A DNA stretch of 64,000 nt from Sphingomonas sp. Leaf9 (GCF_001421355.1 NZ_LMKC01000007.1:30529-94528), one strand, 5' to 3'; numbered from the stretch's first letter, positions 7,217-15,533 are shown. Notes: generated by a model from the letters alone, not told the origin. Translations and numbers: made by a program.

Positions 7217-9706
7217 ATGGCATTGTCGTTGGCGCTGATTCTGGCGCAGGTCGCCGCGCAAGGATCGCCGCCCCCCGAACCGGTCGTACAGGCACCGGAG
7301 GAGGACGCCCGCGCCGACACCGGCCGCCTTGCCCCCGCCGCCACCGGCGAGATCGTCGTGACCGCCAGGCGGCGTGCGGAAACCGTGCAGCAGGTGCCGA
7401 TCGCGATGTCGGTGATCGGCGGCACGACGCTGGCGGACACGGGCGCGTACAACGTCAACCGCCTGACCCAGCTGCAGCCCACGCTGCAATTCTATTCGAC
7501 CAACCCGCGCAATTCGGCCGCCAACATCCGCGGCCTCGGCGCCCCCTTTGGCCTGACCAATGACGGCATCGAACAGGGCGTCGGCATCTATGTCGATGGC
7601 GTCTATTACAGCCGCATCGCCTCGGCGACGTTCGACTTCACCGACACCGAACGCATCGAAATCCTGCGCGGGCCGCAAGGGACCCTGTACGGCAAGAACA
7701 CCACCGCCGGCGCGATCAACATCACCACGCGCAAGCCCAGCTTCACCCCCGAAGCACGCGTCGAGCTGACCACCGGCAATTACGACTTCATCCAGGCGAA
7801 GGCGTCCGCCTCCGGCCCGCTCGTCGGCGACACGCTGGCCGCGCGCATCTCCGCCTCGGTCACGTCGCGGCGGGGCACGATCCGCAATACGGTGCTGGGC
7901 GGCTATGCCAATGCGCAGGATAACCAGAGCGTGCGCGGGCAGCTGTTGTGGAAGCCCGCCGCCAACCTCGATATCACGCTCTACGGCGATTACGGGCATC
8001 AGAACCCCGATTGCTGTGCGCAGATTTATGTCCGCACCGGCACGACGCAGCGCCCGCTGGCGCGCCAATATGCCGCGCTGGCCGGCGCGCTCGGCTATCG
8101 GGCGCCCTCGACCGACGCGTTCGACCGGCTGACCGACCTCGACACGCCGCTCAGGGCACGACAGGAGCTGGGCGGCGTCTCGCTGGTCGGCAATCTCGAT
8201 CTGGGCGCGGCGACACTGACCTCGGTCAGTGCGTGGCGCTTCTGGAACTGGGACCCGTCGAACGACCGCGACTTTACCGGCCTGCCGATCACCACCGTGT
8301 CGGCCAATCCGTCGCAGCAGCGCCAGTGGAGCCAGGAACTGCGCATCGCGTCGAATGGCAAGCGCGCCATCGATTATGTCGCCGGCCTGTTCTATTTCCA
8401 CCAGACGATCGATACGCAGGGGTTGCAGGTGCAGGGGCCGGCGGCGTCGCGCTTCCTGCTCAATCCCGGCAACCCGCCCTTTGGCACCAATGGCTGCGCC
8501 ACCGCCACGGCCAATGCGTGCAACCCGGCGGTGCTGAACGGGCTGACCGCGCGCAACACGATCGGCTTTTCCAACACCAGCGCGGCGGTGTTCGGCAAGC
8601 TGACCTGGCACCTGACCGACGCGCTGTCGATCGCGCCGGGCGTGCGGGTGAATTACGACAAGAAGACCGGCGATTACGTCTCGGTCGTCACCACCGGCAC
8701 CGGCGCGGTCCTCAACTGTTCGGCGGCATTGCAGGCCGCCAGCAGCGTGACGCGCGACCGCTGCGGCGTGCTGGCGCCACAGTCGTACCGCCCCGATTTC
8801 GACGACTGGAACGTGTCGGGCGACGTCACCATCGCCTATGACGTGGCGCGCGACGTCCATGCCTATGCGACCTATGCCCGCAGCTATAAATCGGGCGGGA
8901 TCAACCTGTCGGGCCTGCCGCTCGATGCCAACAACAACCCGATCCTGGCGGCCGCGCAGGTGAAGCCCGAACGGGTCAACCATTACGAACTGGGCGTAAA
9001 GACCCAGTGGCTCGACCGGCGGATCACCGCCAACCTCGCCGCCTTCTGGACCGACATCGGCGATTATCAGGCGACGGTGACCAACGGCCAGCTGGGCGTG
9101 CTGCGCGGCTACCTCGCCAATGCCGAGGCGGTGCGCACGCGCGGGATCGAGCTCGACACCGCCTTCCGCCCGACCGAGCGGCTGAACCTCTATGCCAACG
9201 CCGCCTATACCGATGCGAAGTACGTCCGCTTCACCGACGCCCCCTGCCCGCCCGAACTGGCCGGCGGCACGGCAGCGGCGGCAGGGCAAAGCCCCAGCGC
9301 GCCGGGCACCCCCGGCGGGATCAGCCCGACCGCCTGCGATGTGTCGGGGCAGCGGCTGCCCGGCATCTCGAAATGGGCGTTCAGCTATGGCGCGGAATAT
9401 ACCTTGCCGGCGAAGATCGGCACCACCGACGGCAATGCCTATCTCGGCTTCGACGGCAGCTATCGCTCGCGCTTCTCGTCCAACCCGTCGCCCTCGGCCT
9501 ACACCTATATCGACGGCTACAGCATCGCCAATTTCCGCCTGGGCTACCGCGCCGACGACGGATGGAACGCGTTCCTGTGGCTGCGCAATGCCTTCGACCA
9601 GAATTACTATGAGCTGCTGGCGACCCAGTCGGGCAATACCGGCCTGATCGTCGGACAGCCGGGCGATCCGCGTACGTACGGCGTCACGGTGTCGGCGTCG
9701 TTCTGA
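7217..9706 (+). CDS. TonB-dependent outer-membrane receptor
   Basis: 829 aa with GGGAG before the start and a signal peptide (MALSLALILAQVAAQG). After a TonB-box-like GEIVVTARRRAE comes the plug domain (about 50-165: PIAMSVIGGTTLADTG, IYVDGVYYSRIAS, RIEILRGPQGTLYGKNTTAG). The 22-strand barrel follows, ending in a C-terminal Phe (VTVSASF). The IEILRGPQGTLYGKN form is typical of the sphingomonad receptors once labelled pesticin/iron-complex type. It imports an unknown ligand across the outer membrane with TonB-ExbBD energy. No catabolic gene is adjacent, so the substrate cannot be guessed. Confidence 0.92.
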   Translation: MALSLALILAQVAAQGSPPPEPVVQAPEEDARADTGRLAPAATGEIVVTARRRAETVQQVPIAMSVIGGTTLADTGAYNVNRLTQLQPTLQFYSTNPRNSAANIRGLGAPFGLTNDGIEQGVGIYVDGVYYSRIASATFDFTDTERIEILRGPQGTLYGKNTTAGAINITTRKPSFTPEARVELTTGNYDFIQAKASASGPLVGDTLAARISASVTSRRGTIRNTVLGGYANAQDNQSVRGQLLWKPAANLDITLYGDYGHQNPDCCAQIYVRTGTTQRPLARQYAALAGALGYRAPSTDAFDRLTDLDTPLRARQELGGVSLVGNLDLGAATLTSVSAWRFWNWDPSNDRDFTGLPITTVSANPSQQRQWSQELRIASNGKRAIDYVAGLFYFHQTIDTQGLQVQGPAASRFLLNPGNPPFGTNGCATATANACNPAVLNGLTARNTIGFSNTSAAVFGKLTWHLTDALSIAPGVRVNYDKKTGDYVSVVTTGTGAVLNCSAALQAASSVTRDRCGVLAPQSYRPDFDDWNVSGDVTIAYDVARDVHAYATYARSYKSGGINLSGLPLDANNNPILAAAQVKPERVNHYELGVKTQWLDRRITANLAAFWTDIGDYQATVTNGQLGVLRGYLANAEAVRTRGIELDTAFRPTERLNLYANAAYTDAKYVRFTDAPCPPELAGGTAAAAGQSPSAPGTPGGISPTACDVSGQRLPGISKWAFSYGAEYTLPAKIGTTDGNAYLGFDGSYRSRFSSNPSPSAYTYIDGYSIANFRLGYRADDGWNAFLWLRNAFDQNYYELLATQSGNTGLIVGQPGDPRTYGVTVSASF

Positions 9707-9716
9707 GGGGGATGGG

Positions 9717-9740
9717 CGCGGGTCCCCTGCCGGACCCGCG
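9717..9740. terminator. Terminator hairpin between convergent genes
   Basis: Perfect 9-bp stem (cgcgggtcc / ggacccgcg) just after the receptor stop at 9706 and before the end of the leftward gene at 9750. It can serve both strands. Confidence 0.6.
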
Positions 9741-9749
9741 TCGCCAGGA

Positions 9750-10511
9750 TCACGACGTCGCCAAGAACCCCCAGACGATATCCGCCGCGGCCGACGCATC
9801 GACCTCCGCCCTGGTCGCATCGTCGTGGTCGGTGAGGATGACGACCCGCCCCGGCGCAGGCGACAGCAACTCCATCACCCTGCCCCGGTGGTTGACGAGT
9901 TCGATGAACCCGTCGGTCACCCCGTCCAGATTGGCGAGTTCGCGCAGCACGAGGTCATAGCCGGCAAAGACATAGCCGCTGGCCACGGCGTCGTCGGTCC
10001 CGCCACCGGTCACCGGGTTGCTGAAGCGGAGCTGCGTGCGGGGATGGGCGAAGCGCCGCCAGTCACGGATCGGCACTTCGCGCGTCAGCAGACGGAAGAT
10101 TTCGGCGGTCTCGTCACCGGCGAATTCGCAGCCATAGATCGGCAGGCACAGGATCAGCCGATCCCGTTCCGCATCGAGCAGCCCTGCAAAATAGTCGTGA
10201 TAATGCGGCGGAACAAGCAGCAACGCATCGAAGCCATGGCCATTGGCGGGCAATGCCCGCTTTTCCAACACGGACGCCGGCGGGACGCCGCCGGCCGCCT
10301 CCACGACCAGTGTCGCGAATGCATCGTCCAGTAGATCGGCCGACACCGTCAGCAGGTCGACCGGTCGCCCATGCTCGACACCCAGCGCGATATGGTAATG
10401 GAGCGTGCTGCGCGGCGTCACATCCGCACAGCGCACGCACGTCCCGACCTGCACCACCTCCGCGCATTGCGCTTCGATGTCCTCGATCGTCAGCACCGGT
10501 CGCGTACCCAT
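9750..10511 (-). CDS. Possible SUFU-related protein, unknown function
   Basis: 253 aa, cytosolic by composition. The middle (FDALLLVPPHYHDYFAGLL...RLILCLPIYGCEFAGDET) recalls suppressor-of-fused domains, which end in a 'LPI..E' strand, but the match is weak. The start overlaps the end of the upstream gene by 22 bp. It is the last gene of a minus-strand run (9750-13614) composed of families usually seen as immunity or partner proteins in polymorphic-toxin loci. An immunity role is inference from company only. Confidence 0.5.
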   Translation of the reverse strand: MGTRPVLTIEDIEAQCAEVVQVGTCVRCADVTPRSTLHYHIALGVEHGRPVDLLTVSADLLDDAFATLVVEAAGGVPPASVLEKRALPANGHGFDALLLVPPHYHDYFAGLLDAERDRLILCLPIYGCEFAGDETAEIFRLLTREVPIRDWRRFAHPRTQLRFSNPVTGGGTDDAVASGYVFAGYDLVLRELANLDGVTDGFIELVNHRGRVMELLSPAPGRVVILTDHDDATRAEVDASAAADIVWGFLATS

Positions 10512-10777
10512 CGACTGTCGGGGGCGGCACGCGATGCGCATCCGCCTGCTGGGAGGTCGAGAATGTCGCGTACCGCCGGATCGCGCTTTACCAAGCTGCG
10601 CAGCCACACGACTCGCGCCTCCGCCATGTCCGCCGATCCGGGGCCGGCATCGTGAAACTGCCATGCGCCGTCCTTGTCGTCATGGGACACATACGCGATC
10701 CATGCGCCTTCCTCGACGACTGCCCGTGTCGTGAACACGGCGACATCGGGCAGATCGGTGAACGGCCAGTCAGTCAT
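10490..10777 (-). CDS. DUF2185-like small protein
   Basis: 95 aa: DLPDVAVFTTRAVVEEGAWI, YVSHDDKDGAWQFHDAG, then ARVVWLRSLVKRDPAVRDI and a Trp-containing tail. This order (strand with VAVFTT, 'SHD..GAWQF', then 'L..L...DP') is the pattern of DUF2185/immunity-type domains. Its start overlaps the stop of the upstream MORN-like gene by ATGA, so translation is coupled. Role unknown; probably a partner or immunity protein. Confidence 0.62.
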   Translation of the reverse strand: MTDWPFTDLPDVAVFTTRAVVEEGAWIAYVSHDDKDGAWQFHDAGPGSADMAEARVVWLRSLVKRDPAVRDILDLPAGGCASRAAPDSRWVRDRC

Positions 10778-11079
10778 TCCTGCGGCGTACCATCCGCCAG
10801 CCAGTAGCACCATGCACCGACCTTCTCGCCCTTGTCATAGGCACCCTCAGCCGCCAGCTGGCCGTTCGGGTGGAAATCCTGCCACGCTCCCTGTTCGCGC
10901 CCATGGTCATAGGTCCCGTGCGACGCCGGCGTCCCGTCCGGATGATAGGCCAGGAACGGCCCGTGCCGGACCCACCGGTCCCCGACCTCGGCCAGATAGC
11001 GCGTATATCGAAAACGCACCGATCCGCTTGCATACGGGATTTCAGCGATGAACAGGTCGCGCCCCGGCCCCGCCGTCAT
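10774..11079 (-). CDS. MORN/YwqK-like repeat protein
   Basis: 101 aa with two clear MORN-type units: GPFLAYHPDGTPASHGTYDHG and GAWQDFHPNGQLAAEGAYDKG, each 'G.....y...G.l...G.y..G'. The family includes proteins annotated as YwqK-type antitoxins because of their genomic company. It is coupled by ATGA to the DUF2185-like gene downstream. No toxin is seen near it. Confidence 0.65.
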   Translation of the reverse strand: MTAGPGRDLFIAEIPYASGSVRFRYTRYLAEVGDRWVRHGPFLAYHPDGTPASHGTYDHGREQGAWQDFHPNGQLAAEGAYDKGEKVGAWCYWLADGTPQE

Positions 11080-11164
11080 CGACCGGAGCTTTCCGCCGCG
11101 CGCGCCAGCAGCGCGGACCCCTGCCGTCTTGCTGGTCCATTCGATTCGGTGCGAAACACCAACG

Positions 11165-11716
11165 CTATACCATCGATGGCCGCGCCGGGTTGCAATAGTC
11201 GAGGCCGCCCTCCTCGAACCGCGTCTCCAACGCTTCCAGCCCGTGCCGCGCCTTGTACGCCTTCTCCACCGCCGTGATCGGCACCAGCCAATAGAAGTGG
11301 ATCGTATCGCGGCCGATCGTCCCGACCTCCAGCGCCGGTCCGTCGAGATACGGCAATGCGATCAGCCCATGATCGCACGTCGCTCCCGACAACCACGGAC
11401 GACCGAAATTCACGCTGTCGCCCAGACCCAAGCGCGTTCCAGTCCGGTGATAATGCGCCACGGCATACAGGATTTCGGCGATCGCGTCCGAACGATCGGG
11501 CGAGAATATGTGCAGTTCGATCGACGCATCGTCGCCCGGCTGCGCCATGCCAATCGTCGCATAGGTCCACATGGCTCGTTCGCCATGGGGCGGGAACACC
11601 AACACGTCGAAGTCCGCGGGAAGCTTGGACATGGGCCCCCGGTTGAAAGAGCTGGTTTCCCCGGCGCGGCCCCAGCATGTCTCGTAATGGCGGCGGATCG
11701 AACCGCTCCGCGTCAC
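11165..11716 (-). CDS. Suppressor-of-fused (SUFU) domain protein
   Basis: 183 aa. I chose the GTG at 11716 because AGGGGA precedes it and because the residues it adds (RRHYETCWG...FNRGP) belong to the family's conserved N-terminus. A later ATG at 11632 would cut them off. Core motifs are VLVFPPHGERAMWTYATIGM, ELHIFSP, VAHYHRTGTRLGLGDSVNFG and FYWLVPITAVEKAYK, followed by HGLEALE. Bacterial SUFU proteins often act as immunity or accessory proteins in toxin loci. It belongs to the minus-strand island 9750-13614. Confidence 0.75.
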   Translation of the reverse strand: MTRSGSIRRHYETCWGRAGETSSFNRGPMSKLPADFDVLVFPPHGERAMWTYATIGMAQPGDDASIELHIFSPDRSDAIAEILYAVAHYHRTGTRLGLGDSVNFGRPWLSGATCDHGLIALPYLDGPALEVGTIGRDTIHFYWLVPITAVEKAYKARHGLEALETRFEEGGLDYCNPARPSMV

Positions 11717-11729
11717 GATGCATCCCCTA

Positions 11730-11777
11730 TCACGCCGGCGCATCGCCCCCGCCCAGCAACCGTTGCAACAGGCCCAT
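11730..11777 (-). CDS. Possible 15-codon leader ORF
   Basis: Encodes MGLLQRLLGGGDAPA, with the strongest Shine-Dalgarno of the area (GAGGAGGA) seven bases before the ATG. It stops 13 bases before the GTG of the SUFU gene. It could be a leader peptide coupled to that gene, or the remnant of an N-terminus separated by mutation. Too short to judge by coding statistics. Confidence 0.35.
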   Translation of the reverse strand: MGLLQRLLGGGDAPA

Positions 11778-11847
11778 CACATTCCTCCTCGCGTCGGGGA
11801 CATGGGGGACAATACGCAGCAACCGGCGGGACTATGCAACACCACCG

Positions 11848-12255
11848 CTATTTCGGCAGCCCGACCTCCAGCATCCACGCCCGTGCCTCGTCGATGTCGA
11901 GGAAGGTGCGGCAGTTGGGCGCGCGCAGATAGCGTTCGGTCTGCATCTTGCCGAGGTTCGATCCGGCGACGGCGGCGATCGGCGCCCTGGTCAGCTGCAA
12001 CGCGCGCGGCATCATCGCCGCCAGCGTGTCGATGACCCCGGCGGGCTGGATCGGTGCGGCGCGCAGGTCGACCAGCGTATAGAACGCCCCGTGGCGCAGC
12101 CGCAGCGTCGTCCCCTTTGCCAGCAATTCGGCCGCAAAGCGCGTGGTCAGCGCAACCGACCAGAACCCCGTGCTGGTGATCGTCAGCAGGTGGGCGGCCG
12201 CGTCATGGCTGATGGTATAGCCCCCGGCCATCGCACCGGGCGTCGCTCCGCTCAT
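11848..12255 (-). CDS. STAS-like domain protein
   Basis: 135 aa. YTISHDAAAHLLTITSTGFWS, then RFAAELL, TLVDLRAAPIQPAGVIDTLAAM and PIAAVAGSNLGKMQTERYL follow the strand/helix order of SpoIIAA/STAS-like proteins that sense or transmit signals. The start overlaps the stop of the upstream gene (ATGA at 12252-12255), so the two are coupled. No kinase or sigma factor is adjacent. Confidence 0.6.
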   Translation of the reverse strand: MSGATPGAMAGGYTISHDAAAHLLTITSTGFWSVALTTRFAAELLAKGTTLRLRHGAFYTLVDLRAAPIQPAGVIDTLAAMMPRALQLTRAPIAAVAGSNLGKMQTERYLRAPNCRTFLDIDEARAWMLEVGLPK

Positions 12256-12671
12256 GGCCGCTGGCGCAGCGACAGGGCGGTAAGCGCCGGATACAACAGC
12301 GCCTGTTCGCGCCGCACCCGGTCGGCGATCCCCGCCGCCACCCGCGCCGATGCCGCGCGATAGCCGGCCCAGTCGCCGGCGATCCGGTCGAGCGACCAGG
12401 CCGCGATATGGCCGCTGACCGCAACCCGCTTTTCCGCCAGATCGCGGTCGAGCGCGGCGATCCCCGCCGCCACGCCCGGCAGGTCGGCGGCGCTAAGTGC
12501 CGGAAACACCACGTCCTTCAGATAGGTGGATCGCCGCATGCTGATCGCCATCAATTGGTGCCGGGCATGGGCAAGCCGTGCAAGATCGGGCACGCCCGCA
12601 CGGCACAGCGCACGCATCGCGTCGATTTTCGCCTGCAGTTCGACATAATGGCCATCCAGTGTTTCGATCAT
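12252..12671 (-). CDS. Helical-bundle protein, hemerythrin-like outline
   Basis: 139 aa, almost wholly alpha-helical. Features such as HARHQLMAISMRRSTYLKDVVFPAL, GHIAAWSLDRIAGDW and a final RREQALLYPAL resemble the helix spacing and 'E..L.P' ending of HHE/hemerythrin-like proteins, but the full set of iron-ligand histidines is not evident. Coupled with the STAS-like gene, so the pair may be a small sensory module. Low family confidence. Confidence 0.5.
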   Translation of the reverse strand: MIETLDGHYVELQAKIDAMRALCRAGVPDLARLAHARHQLMAISMRRSTYLKDVVFPALSAADLPGVAAGIAALDRDLAEKRVAVSGHIAAWSLDRIAGDWAGYRAASARVAAGIADRVRREQALLYPALTALSLRQRP

Positions 12672-12804
12672 GATACCCGACGCGTAAGTCGGCCGGCGCT
12701 ACTCCTGGCTTGTATAATATCCCGTTACGACAACGGGTTCGGTACGTCCCTGAGCGGCGCGAGCCAGCGTGCGGACAGGGCCGGCAGGTCGGACAGCGCG
12801 TCGA

Positions 12805-13168
12805 TCATGCCAGATCGGCGATCGTCGCGCGGATGAACACCGCGAACGACGTCGCGACCGGGCGGACGTTGCCATTGGTCGCATCCAGTTCGACCATCTG
12901 CCCGTCCGGCAGCGCGAACCCATGGCCGACCCCTTGCAGATCATCGCCGAACAGCGCGACCGCCGCGTCGCTGTCATACAGCTCGCCCGCCGGGACCAGG
13001 CCGTCATAGAGCTGATAGCCAACGCCCAGGCTGCCCGCGCCGACCGTGCCAAGAAACGTGAGGAAAACGCCGGGCACTCCCGGCCAGTCGCGCCGCCTGC
13101 ACCGGGACCAGCGCGTCCCACGGCGTTCCGCTCCCCCTCGCGGCGGCAAGGTCGCCGAACCCGCTCAT
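12805..13168 (-). pseudogene. SMI1/KNR4-type gene split by a one-base insertion
   Basis: The ATG at 13168 overlaps the upstream stop by ATGA and starts MSGFGDLAAARGSG...VPVQAARL. The frame then runs into nonsense near 13084, while the next frame continues with GVPGVFLTFLGTVGAG...YQLYDGLV to the stop at 12805. Removing one G from the CTGGCCGG around 13084-13085 joins them as AARLPGVPGVFLTFLG, an uninterrupted 120-aa protein with SMI1/KNR4 (SUKH) character. Either a real frameshift mutation or a sequencing error. The joined protein would be a small cytosolic immunity-type protein. Confidence 0.65.
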
Positions 13169-13614
13169 GCCGTGCCTGTCACCAGTGCCCAATAACCGGC
13201 AAAGTCGGGCGCAACGGGCGTGATCCCCGCCTCGCCCTCGATCTCATGGTCGATGAACACCACCGCCGGTCGTTCGGGATCGCGGCGGAAATCAAATGCC
13301 CACACATTGCCACCGGTATCGTCGGAAAAGGGCAGCAGGCCTGCGGGATAGTAGTCGCGCATCGCCCGCCAGCACTCCTCGATGCAATAGCTGCGGTCGC
13401 CATCGCCTACGCGGTCGGATGCATTGGCCAGCAGCAGCACACCGATCGGCGGTGGATCGCCCTCCCCTCCCTCGGGGACCTTGCCCTGATGCGCCATGAC
13501 CAGCGCCCAATAGGCATCGGGCAAGCGGCCGCCGATCGCCGCCTTGATCCGCGCCCGGTCGCGGTCGTCGGGGGGCGGCACATCGTCCGCCACATAGGCT
13601 CTCCACAGCAACAT
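13165..13614 (-). CDS. SMI1/KNR4 (SUKH) family protein
   Basis: 149 aa from the ATG at 13614. Signatures: LPDAYWALVMAHQGKVPEG, then YYPAGLLPFSDDTGGNVWAFDF and PAVVFIDHE. The 'LPFSDDTGGN..AFDF..' block is the hallmark of the SUKH superfamily, whose members neutralise nuclease and other toxins in polymorphic-toxin systems. It is the first gene of the minus-strand island and is coupled to the frameshifted SUKH gene downstream. The target toxin is not in this neighbourhood. Confidence 0.8.
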   Translation of the reverse strand: MLLWRAYVADDVPPPDDRDRARIKAAIGGRLPDAYWALVMAHQGKVPEGGEGDPPPIGVLLLANASDRVGDGDRSYCIEECWRAMRDYYPAGLLPFSDDTGGNVWAFDFRRDPERPAVVFIDHEIEGEAGITPVAPDFAGYWALVTGTA

Positions 13615-13703
13615 GGTCACCCAACGCGGACGGCCCGGCCTTGCTCCCCCCACCCCTTCGGGCACGTGGCGGAACCACAACCCCGCCTGCTCGCTCCACC
13701 CCC

Positions 13704-15041
13704 ATGACCGACGAACCCCTTCGCCCCGGCCGCGCCGTACCCAGCGGCCGTTTGTCGCGCCTGTCCGGCTTTGGGCGTCTTGCCGGCGGCATCGCGGGCG
13801 GGATGCTGGCCGAGGGCGCGCGCCGCATCGCCAGCGGGGAGCGGCCGCGCATGGGCGACCTGATCCTCACCCCCGCCAATGCCAAGCGCATGGCCGACCG
13901 GCTGTCGCACCTGCGCGGGGCGGCGATGAAGCTCGGGCAGATGATCTCGATGGACGCGGGCGACCTGTTGCCCCCCGAACTCGCCACCATCCTCGCCCAA
14001 TTGCGTAACCAGGGGCAGACCATGCCCCCGGCGCAGCTCGACAAGCTGCTGATCGCCGAATGGGGGCCGGACTGGCGTGGCAAGCTGGCGAAGTTCGATG
14101 CGAACCCGATCGCCGCCGCCTCGATCGGGCAGGTCCACCGCGCCGAGCTGGCCGATGGCCGGCGCCTCGCGATCAAGGTGCAATATCCCGGCGTCCGCGA
14201 AAGCATCGACGCCGATGTCGACAACGTCGCCACGCTGCTGCGCGTGTCCAACCTGTTGCCGCGCGAACTGGACCTGAAACCCCTGCTCGCCGAGGCGAAG
14301 CGCCAGCTGGCCGACGAAGCCGATTACGCGCGCGAGGCCGACGCGATGCGCCGCTATGCCGATCGCTTGGCGGGCGATCCGCGCTATGCCGTGCCGCGCC
14401 CGGTCGAAGCGCTGACCACCACCCGCATCCTCGCGATGGACTATATCGACGGCACCCCGATCGAGGGGCTGGCGACCGCGCCACAGGCGACCCGCGACGC
14501 CGCGATGACCGCACTGATCGACCTGTGCCTGCGCGAACTGTTCGACTTCGGCGAGATGCAGACCGACCCCAATTTCGCCAATTACCGCTGGCAGGCGGAT
14601 AGCGGGCGCATCGTCCTGCTCGATTTCGGCGCGACGCGACCGGTGCCGGCGGACACCGCCGATGCGTACCGCCGCTTGATTGCTGCGGGCCTTGCCCACG
14701 ACCGCGACACGATCCGCGACGTGGCGGTCGAAACCGGGTTCCTGGGCGGGGCGGCCGTGCGCGCCCACCGCGCCGCCGTCGACCGGATCATCGCCGCGAT
14801 CGACGACGCGATGGCGCGGCCCGGCCCGTTCGACTTCGGCGACCGCGCCTTCGTGCCCGTCGTGCGCGAAGAGGCAAAGGCCCTCGCCGCCGATCGTGCA
14901 ACGTGGCACGTACCGCATGTCGAAACGCTGTTCGTCCAGCGCAAGATCAGCGGGACGGCGCTGCTCGGCGCCCGGCTGAAGGCGCGGGTCGACGTGCGCG
15001 GCATGGCGGCGGAAGCGACAGGTCGACGTGTCGACATGTAG
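13704..15041 (+). CDS. ABC1/UbiB (AarF) family atypical kinase
   Basis: 445 aa, starting MTDEPLRPGR. Family motifs are present: the KxGQ helix (RGAAMKLGQMISMDAGDLLP), the alanine-rich nucleotide loop AAASIGQVHRAEL, invariant Lys in LAIKVQYPGV, the catalytic-loop equivalent QTDPNFANYRW, and the metal-binding LLDFGATRPV. Members assist ubiquinone biosynthesis or related lipid functions. The last residues (TGRRVDM) are encoded by a TGTCGACA-type motif cluster, so the C-terminal tail may be an accident of that insertion. Not assigned as ubiB because the typical C-terminal membrane helices are missing. Confidence 0.88.
   Translation: MTDEPLRPGRAVPSGRLSRLSGFGRLAGGIAGGMLAEGARRIASGERPRMGDLILTPANAKRMADRLSHLRGAAMKLGQMISMDAGDLLPPELATILAQLRNQGQTMPPAQLDKLLIAEWGPDWRGKLAKFDANPIAAASIGQVHRAELADGRRLAIKVQYPGVRESIDADVDNVATLLRVSNLLPRELDLKPLLAEAKRQLADEADYAREADAMRRYADRLAGDPRYAVPRPVEALTTTRILAMDYIDGTPIEGLATAPQATRDAAMTALIDLCLRELFDFGEMQTDPNFANYRWQADSGRIVLLDFGATRPVPADTADAYRRLIAAGLAHDRDTIRDVAVETGFLGGAAVRAHRAAVDRIIAAIDDAMARPGPFDFGDRAFVPVVREEAKALAADRATWHVPHVETLFVQRKISGTALLGARLKARVDVRGMAAEATGRRVDM
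15018..15039. repeat. TGTCGACA motif cluster
   Basis: gacaggtcgacgtgtcgaca, overlapping the 3' end of the ABC1 kinase gene. One of about nine clusters built on TCGACA/TGTCGA half-sites in this window. Confidence 0.6.
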
Positions 15042-15117
15042 GGCGATGGGTGGTCAGCACAGTCCCGATGCCCGGTCGACTTCGCGGTGGGGTTCAGGAC
15101 CAATCAATCTTGCGGCC

Positions 15118-15196
15118 GTACCCCCGCGCAGGCGGGGGTCCAGAGCCACAAATGTTGCCCTGTCGTTACCCTGGACCCCCGCCTGCGCGGGGGTAC
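15118..15196. repeat. Paired GC hairpin repeat, family A
   Basis: Facing arms gtacccccgcgcaggcgggg and the complement, about 36 bases apart. The right arm lies inside what remains of a parE toxin gene. Confidence 0.85.
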
Positions 15197-15270
15197 GGCC
15201 TGAATTCTGAAAAGCGCAGCACGAGTTGCCTGGGGCCAGCCTGTGCCCTTGGTGTGACGGCGATCTTCAT
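15166..15270 (-). pseudogene. parE toxin remnant, truncated at a repeat
   Basis: An ATG overlaps the parD stop (ATGA, 15267-15270), as in intact parDE operons, and encodes MKIAVTPRAQ, a typical ParE opening. After about 25 codons the frame enters the GC hairpin repeat at 15118-15196 and stops at 15166. The rest of a normal ~95-codon toxin is missing. Inferred: loss of the toxin body by repeat insertion or a deletion ending in the repeat. Confidence 0.55.
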
Positions 15271-15533
15271 CCGGCTTTCCCACCAGCCCTTCGCTCCAAG
15301 GCACCGATCAGTTCGTCGAAAACGACATCAAGGTCACGAACCCGCCCCGCATCGGCATCGGCGATCCCACGGGCGATCGACGCATCCAGCGCGGCCAGTC
15401 GCGCCTCGCGGTCCTGGATCAGCCGAACCCCTTCGCGCAGCACCTCGCTCTTGGAATTATAGCGCCCCTCCGCGACCAGCTTTGCCACGAACCCTTCCAG
15501 CTACTTTCCCAGATCCGCGCTGATCATCGCCAT
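15267..15533 (-). pseudogene. ParD-type antitoxin with an in-frame amber codon
   Basis: The full frame begins at 15533 after GAAGGAGA and reads MAMISADLGK, then TAG at 15501-15503, then LEGFVAKLVAEGRYNSKSEVLREGVRLI... to the stop. Both sides match the ribbon-helix-helix ParD/CC2985 pattern, so the TAG splits a single gene. A GTG at 15488 could still start a shortened product of 73 aa, but without the first DNA-binding strand. Its toxin partner is also truncated. Confidence 0.7.

Noticed and set aside
7211..9820. Minus-strand open frame of 869 codons opposite the TonB receptor
   Set aside because: A high-GC shadow frame: repetitive Arg/Gly/Ala composition, no domains, and the plus strand encodes a complete receptor with signal peptide.
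9750..13614. Prophage or transposon for the immunity island
   Set aside because: No integrase, transposase, structural gene or tRNA-type attachment site was seen on either side.
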